Assembly (NCBI RefSeq): GCF_023091745.1
Contig: NC_068913.1
Span: 30,696,501 to 30,760,500 of the forward strand
Direction of reading: 5' to 3'
Length of the DNA stretch: 64,000 nucleotides
From: Budorcas taxicolor
Lineage: Eukaryota; Chordata; Mammalia; Artiodactyla; Bovidae
Below are positions 32,951 to 43,105 of this stretch, in pieces. The position numbers were made by a program, and so were the translations under genes. Within the stretch, counting starts at the first letter, position 1, and the number at the start of each line of letters is the position of its first letter. The notes beneath the pieces are model-generated. The model was not told the DNA's origin, did not search any database, and was given only the letters and a program-made list of their open reading frames with translations.

Positions 32951-33284
32951 CAATTTTTTAAAGAGTGGCTTTACTGTTATTTTATACAATACATAGTGCA
33001 CACTCCAGTAATGGCTTCCAGGGACAGAGAAACTTTCTCCTCCATGAAGGCAGCACAAGACAAAAGGCAGCGTAGAGTTAGGTTACCCCGGCAACACACA
33101 AGTAGAAGGCAGTAAGCACCCACTCTTCCCTGTGCATTTGTATGAAATATTAATTGGGATTTCATCTATATTATATTCAGGTTGAAGAAACTTACAGAAC
33201 CAGAATAATCTGAATTCAGAGACTAAGCCCTACTGGAATAAAAGTCTTCTCACCAAGCGTCTTTTGTAAGATGTACTATAGCAG
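32951..33284. other. No recognised gene or repeat
   Basis: Short overlapping frames at 32906-33165 lie on opposite strands and show no motif. Confidence 0.45.
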
Positions 33285-33460
33285 CAGTAACATAGGTTTT
33301 GGAGTCAGATCAGGTTATTCCAGTCTTTGCTGATCAGCTTGGTAGCTTTGGAAAATTATCTAACTGCAGAACTTCGACTGAAAAGTGAGGATTCTCCAAT
33401 AAATCACTGGTGTGTTGAGACAATCTGTGTCAGTGCCTAGAAAATGCACTGTTTATGATT
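33285..33460 (+). mobile_element. Decayed MIR SINE
   Basis: TAGGTTTTGGAGTCAGATCA, a decayed core with TTGGAAAATTATCTAACTGC, GTGAGGATTCTCCAATAAAT and AGTGCCTAGAAAATGCACTG keep the MIR order but at low identity. Confidence 0.6.
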
Positions 33461-34549
33461 TTGCAAGGTAAACAGTAATTATGATATTGGAAGGTATTAT
33501 TTGATTACTATAGTATCTCAGGATATTAAGTCAAATATTAAACCAATTAAAATATATATGTAGCTAAAACTGTCACCCAAGATTAGCCCTATAAAACTCT
33601 TGCTTTGAAATATGAAAAGAAGGACATGTATAAGAAAAACAGTATCTACTTGGGTTTTAGGACTAGAATACCTATACAATATTTTATGGATTTGATACTT
33701 CTGAAGCAATTCATAGAAATGAAAAGTATTTTCAAAAGGTGCTACTATTTATTAGAAGTAAAAAAATGAAGCATGTTTTAGTTAAGATGCTTAAATTCTA
33801 TTTCTAGGTTCATCCATTTTTTTTTTTCCTCTAGCAATGACTTGAGAGTTTCTAGTCAGATTTTATGTGTTTTGAATTTCTCTTGTTTTAGACACTTCAT
33901 AAGGCCAAGGTATTAGTACTGCAGCTTAAGTACTGTTAAATTTATAAATTGAAAAATAAAGTAGTTGAAAATAAAACAATTGATTTAAAGATTCAAGTTG
34001 TTTAAGAGCATGGAGAATAGAAAGAAAAATCTATATATGCAGCAGAAATTTTAAGAAGAGAAAATAGCAAGAATAGTTGTCTTTCAAAAGAATGTTCCAG
34101 AATTGGGAAAAAAAAAAGTTTTCATAGAATAGACAGGATAATTTGAACAGGGTAAATAAAAAGCTATCTATATCTATGCCCATCACTGTTAAGCTTAGTG
34201 TATCAAAGACAAATTTAAAAAAATTAAAACCAGTCATTAAAAAGAAAGATTTGACAGCAGGATTTTCATCAGCAACTGGCTCTTTCCCCAGTTTTCTCTA
34301 GTTCATTAAATAGTAGCATAATTTCCTAAGATGTTTATGCCCCAAACCCCTGAGTCACGCTTCAGTCCTCTATTCACAACATATCCATATTTCAATCATC
34401 AGAATAAGTCTGCTTATCTGTAATTTCTAAATGTCTCCTGAATCTGAAAACTTCTGACCACATTCAGGGCCCTACACCTAACCCAGGAACTCATCTAAGG
34501 ATTGAAATCCCCTTCCAACTGATTTCCCAGTGCCTCACCCCTACGAATT
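33461..34549. other. No recognised gene or repeat
   Basis: AT-rich. A pyrimidine-rich run ending in AG near 33817-33835 looks like a splice acceptor, but no open exon follows. Confidence 0.5.
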
Positions 34550-34995
34550 AATCATACTGCATACCTGCTCAAACTATTTGATAGCCTTCCATCTCATTCA
34601 AAGTATAGTTCAGATTCTGTTCCGCAGCATACAAGGTGCTACATGACCTTGCACCTTTATCTCTGACTCCTCCTAATTTCCCTGTTTATTAATCACTTTA
34701 GCCATGTAGTCCAAGCTTAATCTCATCCGCAGGGCAATCATTATGGTCGTTCTCTCTGCCTGGAATGATATTCACCCACATCACAGCATAGCCTGCTCTC
34801 ATTGTATTTGGATTTATACTCAATAATCTCTTTAGAAAAGACTTAACCACTTTTCATAACACTTCTTTATCATTGCTTTTAGCATTTAACATGATGCAAC
34901 ATAGTATCATATGTTTATTGGTTGGTTTGCCAATCCCTAAACTACAACAAAATCCATGAGTGTATGACATTATACTTCCCAGTGCCCCAAACAAT
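34550..34995 (+). mobile_element. L2 LINE 3' end
   Basis: Typical L2 order: ATACAAGGTGCTACATGACC, TTGCACCTTTATCTCTGACTC, GCCATGTAGTCCAAGC, TTCTCTCTGCCTGGAATGAT, TTAACATGATG, CAAAATCCATGAGTGTATG and AATGCCTGGCATATAATTC. An ancient CR1/Jockey-related mammalian LINE, untranslatable here. Confidence 0.82.
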
Positions 34996-35681
34996 GCCTG
35001 GCATATAATTCTCCAAAAAATTATTTCTTATATTAACTCTTATTTCCAGCAAAGAGAAATAGTACACATTGATTCAAAAACTTGTGGAATATTTACAAAA
35101 ATTTGCCTGACACTGGGGCACAAAGGAAATCCAATCAATTCACAATAATATATATCATACTCATCATGAAGAAGCAAAGTATGAGTCCACTTAAACCACC
35201 AAGTTACAAAAGAAACAAAATGTCTTATAAAACAAATGTCTTCTGTGTCCAGACAGAATCTAGTACAAATTTAACTGCCAAAACAAAATCTCAAAGACTC
35301 AGTATGTCACTCATGTAGGAAAGAATTACTCAGTAGCTACTATTTTGTTTGGAGAGAATTTTTTTTAAAAAAAGAATTTGCCTAAATTGACTGAAATTGA
35401 GTAAGAAAAACTATATAAAAATATTTCACATAAAATCAGATTTAATGTTGTAAAAAGTTTGCAAAGTCAAAAGACCAGTTTAGTGGAAGAAATGACTTTT
35501 GATCTAGGACTTAATCAATGGATAAAATTTAACAGGTGCCTATGGGGAAGGAGAAGAAAGAAAATCCAGATGGAGAGGTTAGTAAGTGTTAATCTATGAA
35601 ATCAAGGAAGTGTATATTTTTAGAGAAATATCAAGTCATCCAACTTGGTAGAAATATGTGCTAAGTGGTAAAGCTATAGTT
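34996..35681. other. No gene; possible weak L2 piece
   Basis: The 35475-35575 wording (GAAATGACTTTTGATCTAGG, AACAGGTGCCTATGGGGAAG) is faintly like antisense L2. Otherwise nothing is recognised. Confidence 0.35.
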
Positions 35682-36705
35682 TAGTTCAGTTCAGTCACTC
35701 AGTCATGTCCAGCTCTTTGCAACCACATGAACTGCAGCACGCCAGGCCTCCCTGTTCATCACCACCTCCCAGAGTTCCCTCAAACTCATGTCCATCGAGT
35801 CGGTGATGCCATCCAGCCATCTCATCCTCTGTCGTCCCCTTCTCCTCCTGCCCCGAATCCCTCCCAGCATCAAAGTCTTTTCCAGTGAGTCAACTCTTCG
35901 CATGAGGTGGCCAAAGTACTGGAGTTTCAGCTTTAGCATCATTCTCTCCAGAGAAATTCCAGGGCTGATCTCCTTCAGACTGGACTGGTTGGATCTCCTT
36001 GCAGTCCAACGGACTCTCAAGAGTCTTCTCCAACACCACAGTTCAAAAGCATCAATTCTTCAGCGCTCAGCTTTCTTCACAGTCCAACTCTCACATCCAT
36101 ATATGACTACTGGAAAAACCATAGCCTTGACTAGACGGACCTTTGTTGGCAAAGTAAGGTCTCTGCTTTTCAATATGCTATCTAGGTTGGCCATAACTTT
36201 CCTTCCAAGGAGTAAACATCTTTTAATTTCATGGCTGCAATCACCATCTGCAGTGATTTTGGAGCCCCCAAAAATAAAGTCTGACACTGTTTCCCCATCT
36301 ATTTCCCATGAAGTGATGGGACCAGATGCCATGATCTTAGTTTTCTGAATGTCAAGCTTTAAGCCAACTTTTTCACTCTCCACTTTCACTTTCATCAAGT
36401 TTTTTTAGTTCTTCACTTTCTGCCATAAGCATGGTGTCATCTGCATATCTGAGGTTATTGATATTTCTCCCAGCAATCTTGATTCCAGCTTGTGCTTCAT
36501 CCAGCCCAGAGTTTCTCATGAAGTACTCTGCATAGAAGTTAAATAAGCAGGATGACAATATACAGCCTTGACATACTCCTTTCCCTATTTGGAACCACTC
36601 TGTTGTTCCATGTCCAGTTCTAACTGTTGCTTCCTGACCTGCATATAGGTTTCTCAAGAGGCAGGTCAGGTGGTCTGGTATTCCCATCTCTTTCAGGATT
36701 TTCCA
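35682..36705 (-). mobile_element. 5'-truncated BovB
   Basis: About 1.0 kb on the minus strand, from the RT palm to the 3' tail. Three overlapping open pieces cover it. The left flank GGTAAAGCTATAGTT and right flank CTGAAAGCTTTG show no clear TSD. Confidence 0.94.
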
Positions 36706-36711
36706 GTGAAG
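36060..36711 (-). pseudogene. BovB RT remnant with intact YADD
   Basis: One frame (ending near 36373) carries WKILKEMGIPDHLTCLLRN, CQGCILSSCLFNFYAE and NNLRYADDTMLMAESEE; the YADD active-site turn is intact. The next (36060-36398) continues with GLKLDIQKTKIMASGPITSW and SILKSRDLTLPTK. A small deletion in the SEELKKL region separates them. The RT lacks its N-terminal half and the endonuclease. Confidence 0.87.
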
Positions 36712-37776
36712 GCAAATTCTGAAAGCTTTGTAAGTGAAGCTACTGAATACCAACCTTAATGGACAGGTGATAAGAAACTGCAAAAGGCTTTAAGGAGAAA
36801 TTTTTTTTTAATCTAAATAATATTTAGCAAAATTTATTTGGCTGAAGGTATTTCTCTAAGAACAGGGTCCATTATCAGTTGTGGGCAGAGAAAGTGGTCA
36901 CTGAAGCATTCTCTAACCTGAAAAAAAAGAAAGAAAAAATAGGAAGAGAAGGAGGGAGGGAGAGACAGAATGAGAGAGAATTTGAGAGAACTGTGTCTTA
37001 TACAAGTCTTTTGTCTAAAAATACAGTCCTCAGTTCTGATAAATATGATTCATGTTATGCATTCCTACCTACATCTGTGGCAAAGAAAAAGAAAGTTCAG
37101 AGTCCCTTGTAACTGTACTAATTTCCAGCCCATTAGAAGAGCTGGAGTGTGGGAACTCTTAGCTTAAGAGTAAATAGCTCCTGGCTTCCATCATTTAAAA
37201 GAAAGAAATCTCTGTTTTCACCCTTGAATGGGAGGTCACTGAGCGAGATGAAAAAAGCTCTCCAATTACGGAGCCATGCAGGATATGCTGAGTAATATAT
37301 TTATGTGCAATTTGCACAACTTTTTAATTAGTTTTAAATATCAAGCTTATCCTAGCTGACATCTAAGCTTTAATATTATCCAATTCAAGCAAAGTATGTG
37401 GTTTTGAATTTGCTTTGCAAATAGTATGTCCTTCAGGGTTGCTTATGCAGAAATATTCTGATCGCAGTAGCTACATGATCTGTCTCAAGAGTTCTGACCA
37501 GACAATTCTATTTAGCCACAGAGGTGGAATACACATCTATGAACAGATCTATTGAGACAATGACTCCAGAATATTTATCTGACTTAAATTTTCTAAATGC
37601 TGTTTCTGGGTTATGATGATAGATCAAATAGATAGATGTAATTTATCTTCCTCCAGAAAACACACACTCATTTAAGTTTTTGCAAAGCAAAGTGTTAAAA
37701 ATAAAAAGTCACAAGGATGAGGTAAGAACAGCAAATGGGCCTGTGCTGACAATGGCCACTGTGTATGACAGAGGCT
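36706..37776. other. Unique stretch, candidate non-coding element
   Basis: A purine-rich tract lies at 36919-36985. The segment 37140-37480 stands out: no repeats, and several homeodomain-type AT cores in evenly textured DNA (CCAATTACGG near 37262, TTTTTAATTAGTTTT near 37321, TGCAATTTGCACAA near 37306). It might be a conserved enhancer-like element. The frames at 36879-37167 are low-complexity shadows. Confidence 0.35.
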
Positions 37777-37790
37777 GAAATGAGGGCCAG

Positions 37791-37989
37791 AAAGTGTTAG
37801 TTGCTCAGTCCTGTCTGACTCTTTGACATCCTATGGACTGTAGCCTGCCAGCCTCTTCTGTCCATAGGATTTTCCAGGCAAGAGTACTGGAGTGGGTTGC
37901 CATTCCCTTCTCCAGGGGATCTTCCTGACCCAGGGATTGAACCTAGGTCTCCTGCATTGCAAGCAGATTCTTAACCATCTGAGTTCACC
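37791..37989 (-). mobile_element. Bov-tA SINE
   Basis: Minus-strand copy; body on the left (AGTTGCTCAGTCCTGTCTGA), tRNA head on the right (CTCCTGCATTGCAAGCAGAT). The end of the head is shortened. A perfect 14-bp TSD flanks it. Confidence 0.93.
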
Positions 37990-38003
37990 GAAATGAGGGC
38001 CAG

Positions 38004-38981
38004 TTCAGCTCAGTCGCTCAGTCGTGTCCGACTCTTTGCGACCCCATGGACTGCAGCGTGCTCAGGCCTCCCTGTCTATCACCAACTCCTGGAGTTTACT
38101 CAAACTCATGTCCATCAAGTCAGTGATGCCGTCCAACCATCTCATACTCTGTTGTCCCCTTCTCCTCCTGCATTCAATCTTTCCCAGCATCAGAGTATTT
38201 TCAAATGAGTCAGTTCTTCACTTCAGGTGGCCAAAGGATTGGAGTTTCAGCTTCAACATCAGTCCCTCCATTGAACACTAAGGACTCATCTCCTTTAGGA
38301 TGGACTGGCTGGATCTCCTTGCAGTCCAAGGGTCTCAAGAGTCTTCTCCAATACCGCAGTTCAAAAGCATCAATTCTTTGGTGCTCAGCTTTCTTTATAG
38401 TCCAACTCTCACATCCATACACGACTACCGGAAAAATCATAGCCTTGACTAGACAGACCTTTGTTGGCAGAGTTATGTCTCTGCTTTTTAATATGCTGTT
38501 TAGGTTGGTCATAGCTTTCTTTCCAAAGAGTAAGCGTCTTTTAATTTCATGGCTGCAATCACCATCTGTGCTGATTTTGGAGCCCCCCAAAATAAAGTCT
38601 GACACTGTTTCCCCATGTATTTGCCATGAAGTGATGGGGCCAGATGCCATGATCTTAGTTTTCTGAATGTCAAGCTTTAAGCCAACAGTTTCACTCTCCT
38701 CTTTCACTTTCAACAAGAGGCTCTTTAGTTCTTTTTGCTTTCCGCGATAAGGTGCTGTCATCTGCATTTCTGAGGTTATTGATATTTCTCCCAGCAATCT
38801 TGATTCCAGCTTGTGCTTCTTCCAGCCCAGCGTTTCTCATGATGTCCTCTGCATAGACGTTAAATAAGCAGGGTGACAATATACAGCCTTGACATACTCC
38901 TTCTCTAATTGGGAACAAGTCTGTTGTTCCATGTCCAGTTCTAACTGTTGCTTCCTGGCCTGCATGCCAATTTCTCAAGAG
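38004..38981 (-). mobile_element. 5'-truncated BovB at a reused target
   Basis: About 980 bp from the RT palm to the 3' tail, minus strand. It starts right after a copy of the target GAAATGAGGGCCAG and ends right before another (one mismatch). Confidence 0.95.
38210..38978 (-). pseudogene. BovB RT remnant, active site altered
   Basis: Frame 38691-38978 reads RNWHAGQEATVRTGHGTTD, VCQGCILSPCLFNVYAED, then NNLRNADDSTL: the active-site tyrosine codon is changed to Asn (38766-38768). Frame 38210-38797 continues with GLKLDIQKTKIMASGPITSW, KAMTNLNSILKSRDITLP and VVVYGCESWTIKKAEHQRI. The two frames overlap out of phase after a small deletion. Confidence 0.86.
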
Positions 38982-38992
38982 ATGAGGGCCAG

Positions 38993-40129
38993 TAGGATAT
39001 AAAAACCCAGCTCTTCATTCTATGTTCTCCCAGAGAGACCTGTGTCCTTATGGAGGAAACACTTCCCCCTAATTCACAGGAACAACTGGCTCAGTACATC
39101 CAAGAAGGCCAAAATTCAATTTGGCAGTAGTGAAAAATGAAGAACCAACACAATTTGTATTTCAAGCAGCACAATGATAGCAGCACTAAGTGTGAAAGTG
39201 TGTAATGACTTAAGGGACTATGGTAAACACTGAGAACTCGGATCCCTCTCTCATACCACACCTCAGGGGAATTGATCACCATCTCCAGCAGAAGCCTAGA
39301 GGTTTAGTCTCTCACCCAAGGAGAAAAGAGTCTCTGTACTGGGAGGCCCAGATGGATCTTGGAGAATATATTTTTGAAACAGCAGGATTAAGTGAACACT
39401 ACCATTCCAAACACTGGAGACAGAAATATCCCCTGAACTATCACACTGTCCCAAGATGTTAGTCCCAGAGGTTCCTCAGAAACAATCAACTCATAAACTT
39501 AGAGATTAACTCAAGGAACACAGGAATTCCAATTTTGTGTCTCCTACTCATGTTCACAATGCCAAGTCCTGACTGACCTTTAAGAGAAAAGATGTCTTTA
39601 AAGTCGAGTATGGTGACGTAAACAATCAAAAAGGGGACAAAAACTGGAAAAAACAGAGAATGCTGGGATAAGAAAATACTGGTATCATTCATTTATGCAG
39701 AGATATGGCAAGATAACACTTGATTCTTAGGAATTAAAAAAAATTGTAAACATGAAAAGTTCAGTAGAAGGTAAATAGTTGGAAGATAAAACAGGAAATC
39801 TTCCCAGAAAGTACAGCAAAAAGACAAAGAAAAAAAAAAAGAAAATCAGATCAAACCAGGCAGTCTGACATCCAACAGACTTTTCACATCCTCTTTTCGA
39901 TTTCTATACCTCTTTTACTGCTGACATGAAATGACATATTATCTTTTGAAGACTCTTTGAGAGACATATGCTATTTTGAATACAAAAATCAAAGTCTGGA
40001 AGACCATCGGCCTAAGGAGTTATTCATTAAGCCCAATGGTAGTCTTCACCTGCACCCTAGATTATACATACACTATATCCACTAAAGAAACAAAACCATC
40101 CGTGCTGCAAACCATTACCTAGACATATA
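38993..40129. other. No recognised gene or repeat
   Basis: Frames of 63-80 codons at 39091-39692 have no domain and lie on both strands. There is an A-rich stretch at about 39825-39845. Confidence 0.45.
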
Positions 40130-40290
40130 TATGAACTCCCTTCCTTCATAAGGGGATTATCTACTCCCAGAGAGCAGGGCTCGTATCTCATTCCCTGTTG
40201 TGTCCCCACATATAAGCTTGTATCTACTGGCATACAATGAACACTGACTAAAATTTTATTGAATAAACATTGAATGAATTTCCATAAACT
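40130..40290 (+). mobile_element. L2 LINE 3' terminus
   Basis: CTACTCCCAGAGAGCAGGGC, TCGTATCTCATTCCCTG, TTGTGTCCCCACATATAAGC and AATAAACATTGAATGAATTT match the last part of L2. Confidence 0.68.
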
Positions 40291-40934
40291 TTTATCATGT
40301 AGTAAAGGGGTATATTTTTATCTTGCATAGAAATTGCAGGTGACTCAACTTTAGCAGCTGCAGTTAATTAAGCAATTATGTTTTCCCTCACTTAATGTCT
40401 CTGGTGAGGTCATGGTAATGTAGTCACAAAAATAAACATGAACTAGCTTTTATGGAATAAAATTTGGCAACTGTCAAGTTTCTCTATGATGATCACATTC
40501 AGTGCCACACTGGTCGGTCTCTAACGTGAGACCGTCCCTGGAATTGATGAGGCATGGAAGTTCCTTTGATTAGTTACTGTGTATTAAAATAATAAAGGGA
40601 ATCCTGAAGTCCGTGACAAATTCTTATGTTGACACTAGGAATAAAGTATTACCAAAACATGCTAGCCCCAGAAGGGGCAGCAATCTGTCCATATTGGAGC
40701 TGACACCTGTTCTGGATGTAATTTTTCCTTCCTGGGTTCTAGCGGCTATAACAACATCAATATGGCAAGCTTCCAGAATGCCTTGATTGACCAGTATGGA
40801 TTCCCACATAACAAAGCCTCAAAATAAGGGGGTTATTTCGTAGTAACGAAGTTGCAAAACTGGACACGTGACCAAAGATTTAGCATGGTTTTACTCGCTA
40901 TTTCTAAATTCTCAATTGAAAGCAGATATAATCT
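40291..40934. other. No recognised gene or repeat
   Basis: A small inverted motif, GGTCTCTAACGTGAGACC, lies near 40515-40532 (GGTCTC / GAGACC arms). No coding signal. Confidence 0.4.
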
Positions 40935-41100
40935 GTCAATGCAGGAGACACAGGAGACACCAGTTCCATTCCTGGGCCAGGAAGATCCCCTGGAGTAGGA
41001 AATGGCCACTACTCCAGTATTCTTCAGCTGGAAAATTGCAGGGACAGAGGAGCCTGGTGGGCTACTGCTCATGGGGTTGCAGAGTCAGACACAACTGAGC
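40935..41100 (+). mobile_element. Truncated Bov-tA
   Basis: Starts inside the tRNA-like head (CAATGCAGGAGACACAGGAG), continues through the body and ends at GACACAACTGAGC, followed by an ATGCATGCATGC repeat. Confidence 0.9.
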
Positions 41101-41793
41101 ATGCATGCATGCTCCTTGCCTATTTTCCTAGATTATCTTTAATGCTCTTCATGTTTCCTTACTCAGCCTGCATCCTGATGACCAACTAAATCAGCAAACT
41201 TTCAATACTTTATGACCTTATACCTCCTGTACCTACCCCCATAAATCCCCCATTTTGAGGTAATCTACAATGTTTTGCTTTTCATTATGTTCAAAATTCT
41301 TAGTCCAAAGTTATTGGATACTAATGAACAAAAGACATTAGTAAGTTGAGAACTTTTTAAGGTTCATTCTGTTCACTTTGACCTTAGTCTTCTCCTCTTT
41401 CATAATCAATTTTGTACATCACTGTTGTTCTTTCAGATTACCCCACTTTCTCACATCCAGAGATCCACCCTGTTTTGTCTTCCTACTTAGCAGATGACCT
41501 TTCTAGCTACATGTAAGGAGAAGATAGGTAAGAGGTGATTCCCATTACTACTCTCCCAGAACTTTCAGCAGTACTGCACTGATTTCCTTTAAGGTTAATC
41601 TCCCTCTGATATATTTCCTATTCCATTTTCCTGAAATCAATGTTAGTATCTGTCCAACTTCTATGACTTCCTCCACATCTTCTTACCAAAACACTACTGT
41701 GTATTATACATTTGGAGATTTATTTTTCTTTTAACTAGACAGAATCACAATTCGCACTCTGAACCTAATTTTCACTTAAGACCTCTTTCTCTC
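41101..41793. other. No recognised gene or repeat
   Basis: CT-rich, single-copy-looking sequence without frames above 60 codons. Confidence 0.45.
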
Positions 41794-41802
41794 AAAAATA
41801 CG

Positions 41803-42290
41803 TGAGTACTGCCGGGCTGCACCCCGCAATCCAGTAAGCCCCATGCTCGCCTAGCCACGAGACTGAAGAAAGAGACTGGAGTGAGGAACAGAGACATCAG
41901 TGCTGTAATGCAGGGGGAAACTTACCTGTCTGAAGCAAGGTTCTGGAGTGACATCCGAATGTGCGCAGAGGAAAGCAAGGAAAGGGCGGCAGATTTCACT
42001 CCCCAGAGGAGGGGGGGGGGGGGGGAGGTTACCAGTTATAGGGGGAATTGGTATCTGGTTGGCTCCTTGGTTACCAGGGAAACTAGCGGAGGGGCCCACC
42101 CCTCACTGCCTCTTTAATACGCTATCAGGTGGAGATGTTCTGATCTAAAGGTTAGAACAATCATTAGCTGGGGCTGAGGCAAGTATGTGGGAAAGTCAGT
42201 CAGGTGATTAGGGTGTAGGTGAAGTAGGCACTGAGCCGGACGGGGGATGTACAGAGAGCAAGAGAATGGCCGCCTTGGGTGACCTGATCA
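41803..42290 (-). mobile_element. Likely solo LTR of a ruminant ERV
   Basis: A 488-bp block beginning TG and ending CA, much GC-richer than its flanks. On the minus strand it has U3-like CAAGGCGGCCATTCTCTTGC, CTTTAGATCAGAACATCTCC, a possible promoter GCGTATTAAAGAGGC, GGTAACC blocks, CAGAACCTTGCTTCAGACAG followed by GTAAG, and a TGCGGGGTGCAGCCCGGCAG end. The 8-mer AAAAATAC occurs on both sides (41794-41801, 42292-42299), each one base away from the inferred edge. No internal genes are present. Confidence 0.58.
42011..42025. repeat. G15 run
   Basis: Fifteen consecutive G, C on the LTR strand, preceded by GAGGA. It is inside the proposed LTR and probably length-variable. Confidence 0.95.
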
Positions 42291-42544
42291 TAAAAATACA
42301 CACATACTAATACACGCAAAAGTATTTTTAAAACACAGTAATATAAGATGCTGGGAGAATTTAGGAAAATATGTTATTCATTCAACATTTTCTTGAATGT
42401 CCTTCCATCTCTGACTTTTCTCATTCCTCTCCCTACATCATTCCCCTACCCTCACCTGATTCATAATAACCCATGTAAACTACCTAGCAAGTTTATATCA
42501 GATTTCATCAACTGTTTATAAATACATGTATATAAAAAGTAAAC
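42291..42544. other. Short unique interval
   Basis: No gene or repeat is recognised between the LTR and the following microsatellite. Confidence 0.4.
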
Positions 42545-42548
42545 TATA

Positions 42549-42568
42549 CATATATATATGTCTCTCTC

Positions 42569-42599
<31 letters not shown>

Positions 42600-42601
42600 T
42601 T
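42549..42601. repeat. Compound TA / TC / TA / T microsatellite
   Basis: ATATATATATG, then (TC)5, then about nine TA units, then a T13 run that touches the BovB tail. AT-rich tracts like this serve as insertion targets. Confidence 0.9.
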
Positions 42602-43105
42602 CAGTTCAGTTCAGTTCAGTTGCTCAGTCGTGTCCAACTCTTTGCAACCCCATGAATCACAGCACACCAGGCCTCCCTGTCCATCACCAACTCCCAGAGT
42701 TCACTCAAACTCATGTCCATCAAGTCGGTGATGCCATCCAGCCATCTCATCCTCTGACGTCCCCTTCTCCTCCTGCCCCCAGTCTCTCCCAGCATCAGGG
42801 TCTTTTCCAATGAGTCAACTCTTCGCATGAGGTGGCCAAAGTATTCAAGTTTCAGCTTCAGCATCAGTCCTTCCAAAGAACACCCAGGACTGATCTCCTT
42901 TAGGATGGACTAGTTGGATCTCCTTGCACGCCAAGGGACTCCCAAGAGTCTTCTCCAACACCACAATTCAAAAGCATCAATTCCTTGGCACTCAGCTTTC
43001 TTCACAGTCCAACTCTCACATCCATACATGACCACTGGAAAAACCATAGTCTTGACTAAATGGACTTTGTTGGCAAAGTAATGTCTCTGCTTTTCAATAT
43101 GCTAT
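42602..43105 (-). mobile_element. 5'-truncated BovB
   Basis: About 500 bp. The 3' end on the left shows at least four TTCAG units. The minus-strand frame 42616-42876 is the C-terminus (LKLKLEYFGHLMRRVDSLEK, GGRRRRGRQRMRWLDGITDL). The copy ends near AATATGCTAT. Confidence 0.93.

Larger units (their letters stand above)
37777..38992. repeat. Three copies of one target site
   Basis: GAAATGAGGGCCAG occurs exactly at 37777-37790 and 37990-38003, and with one mismatch at 38979-38992. The first pair brackets a Bov-tA and the second pair a BovB, so both insertions used the same target. Confidence 0.93.

Noticed and set aside
33817..33835. Polypyrimidine tract plus AG as a splice acceptor
   Set aside because: No open exon or donor site follows; such tracts are common in AT-rich introns and deserts.
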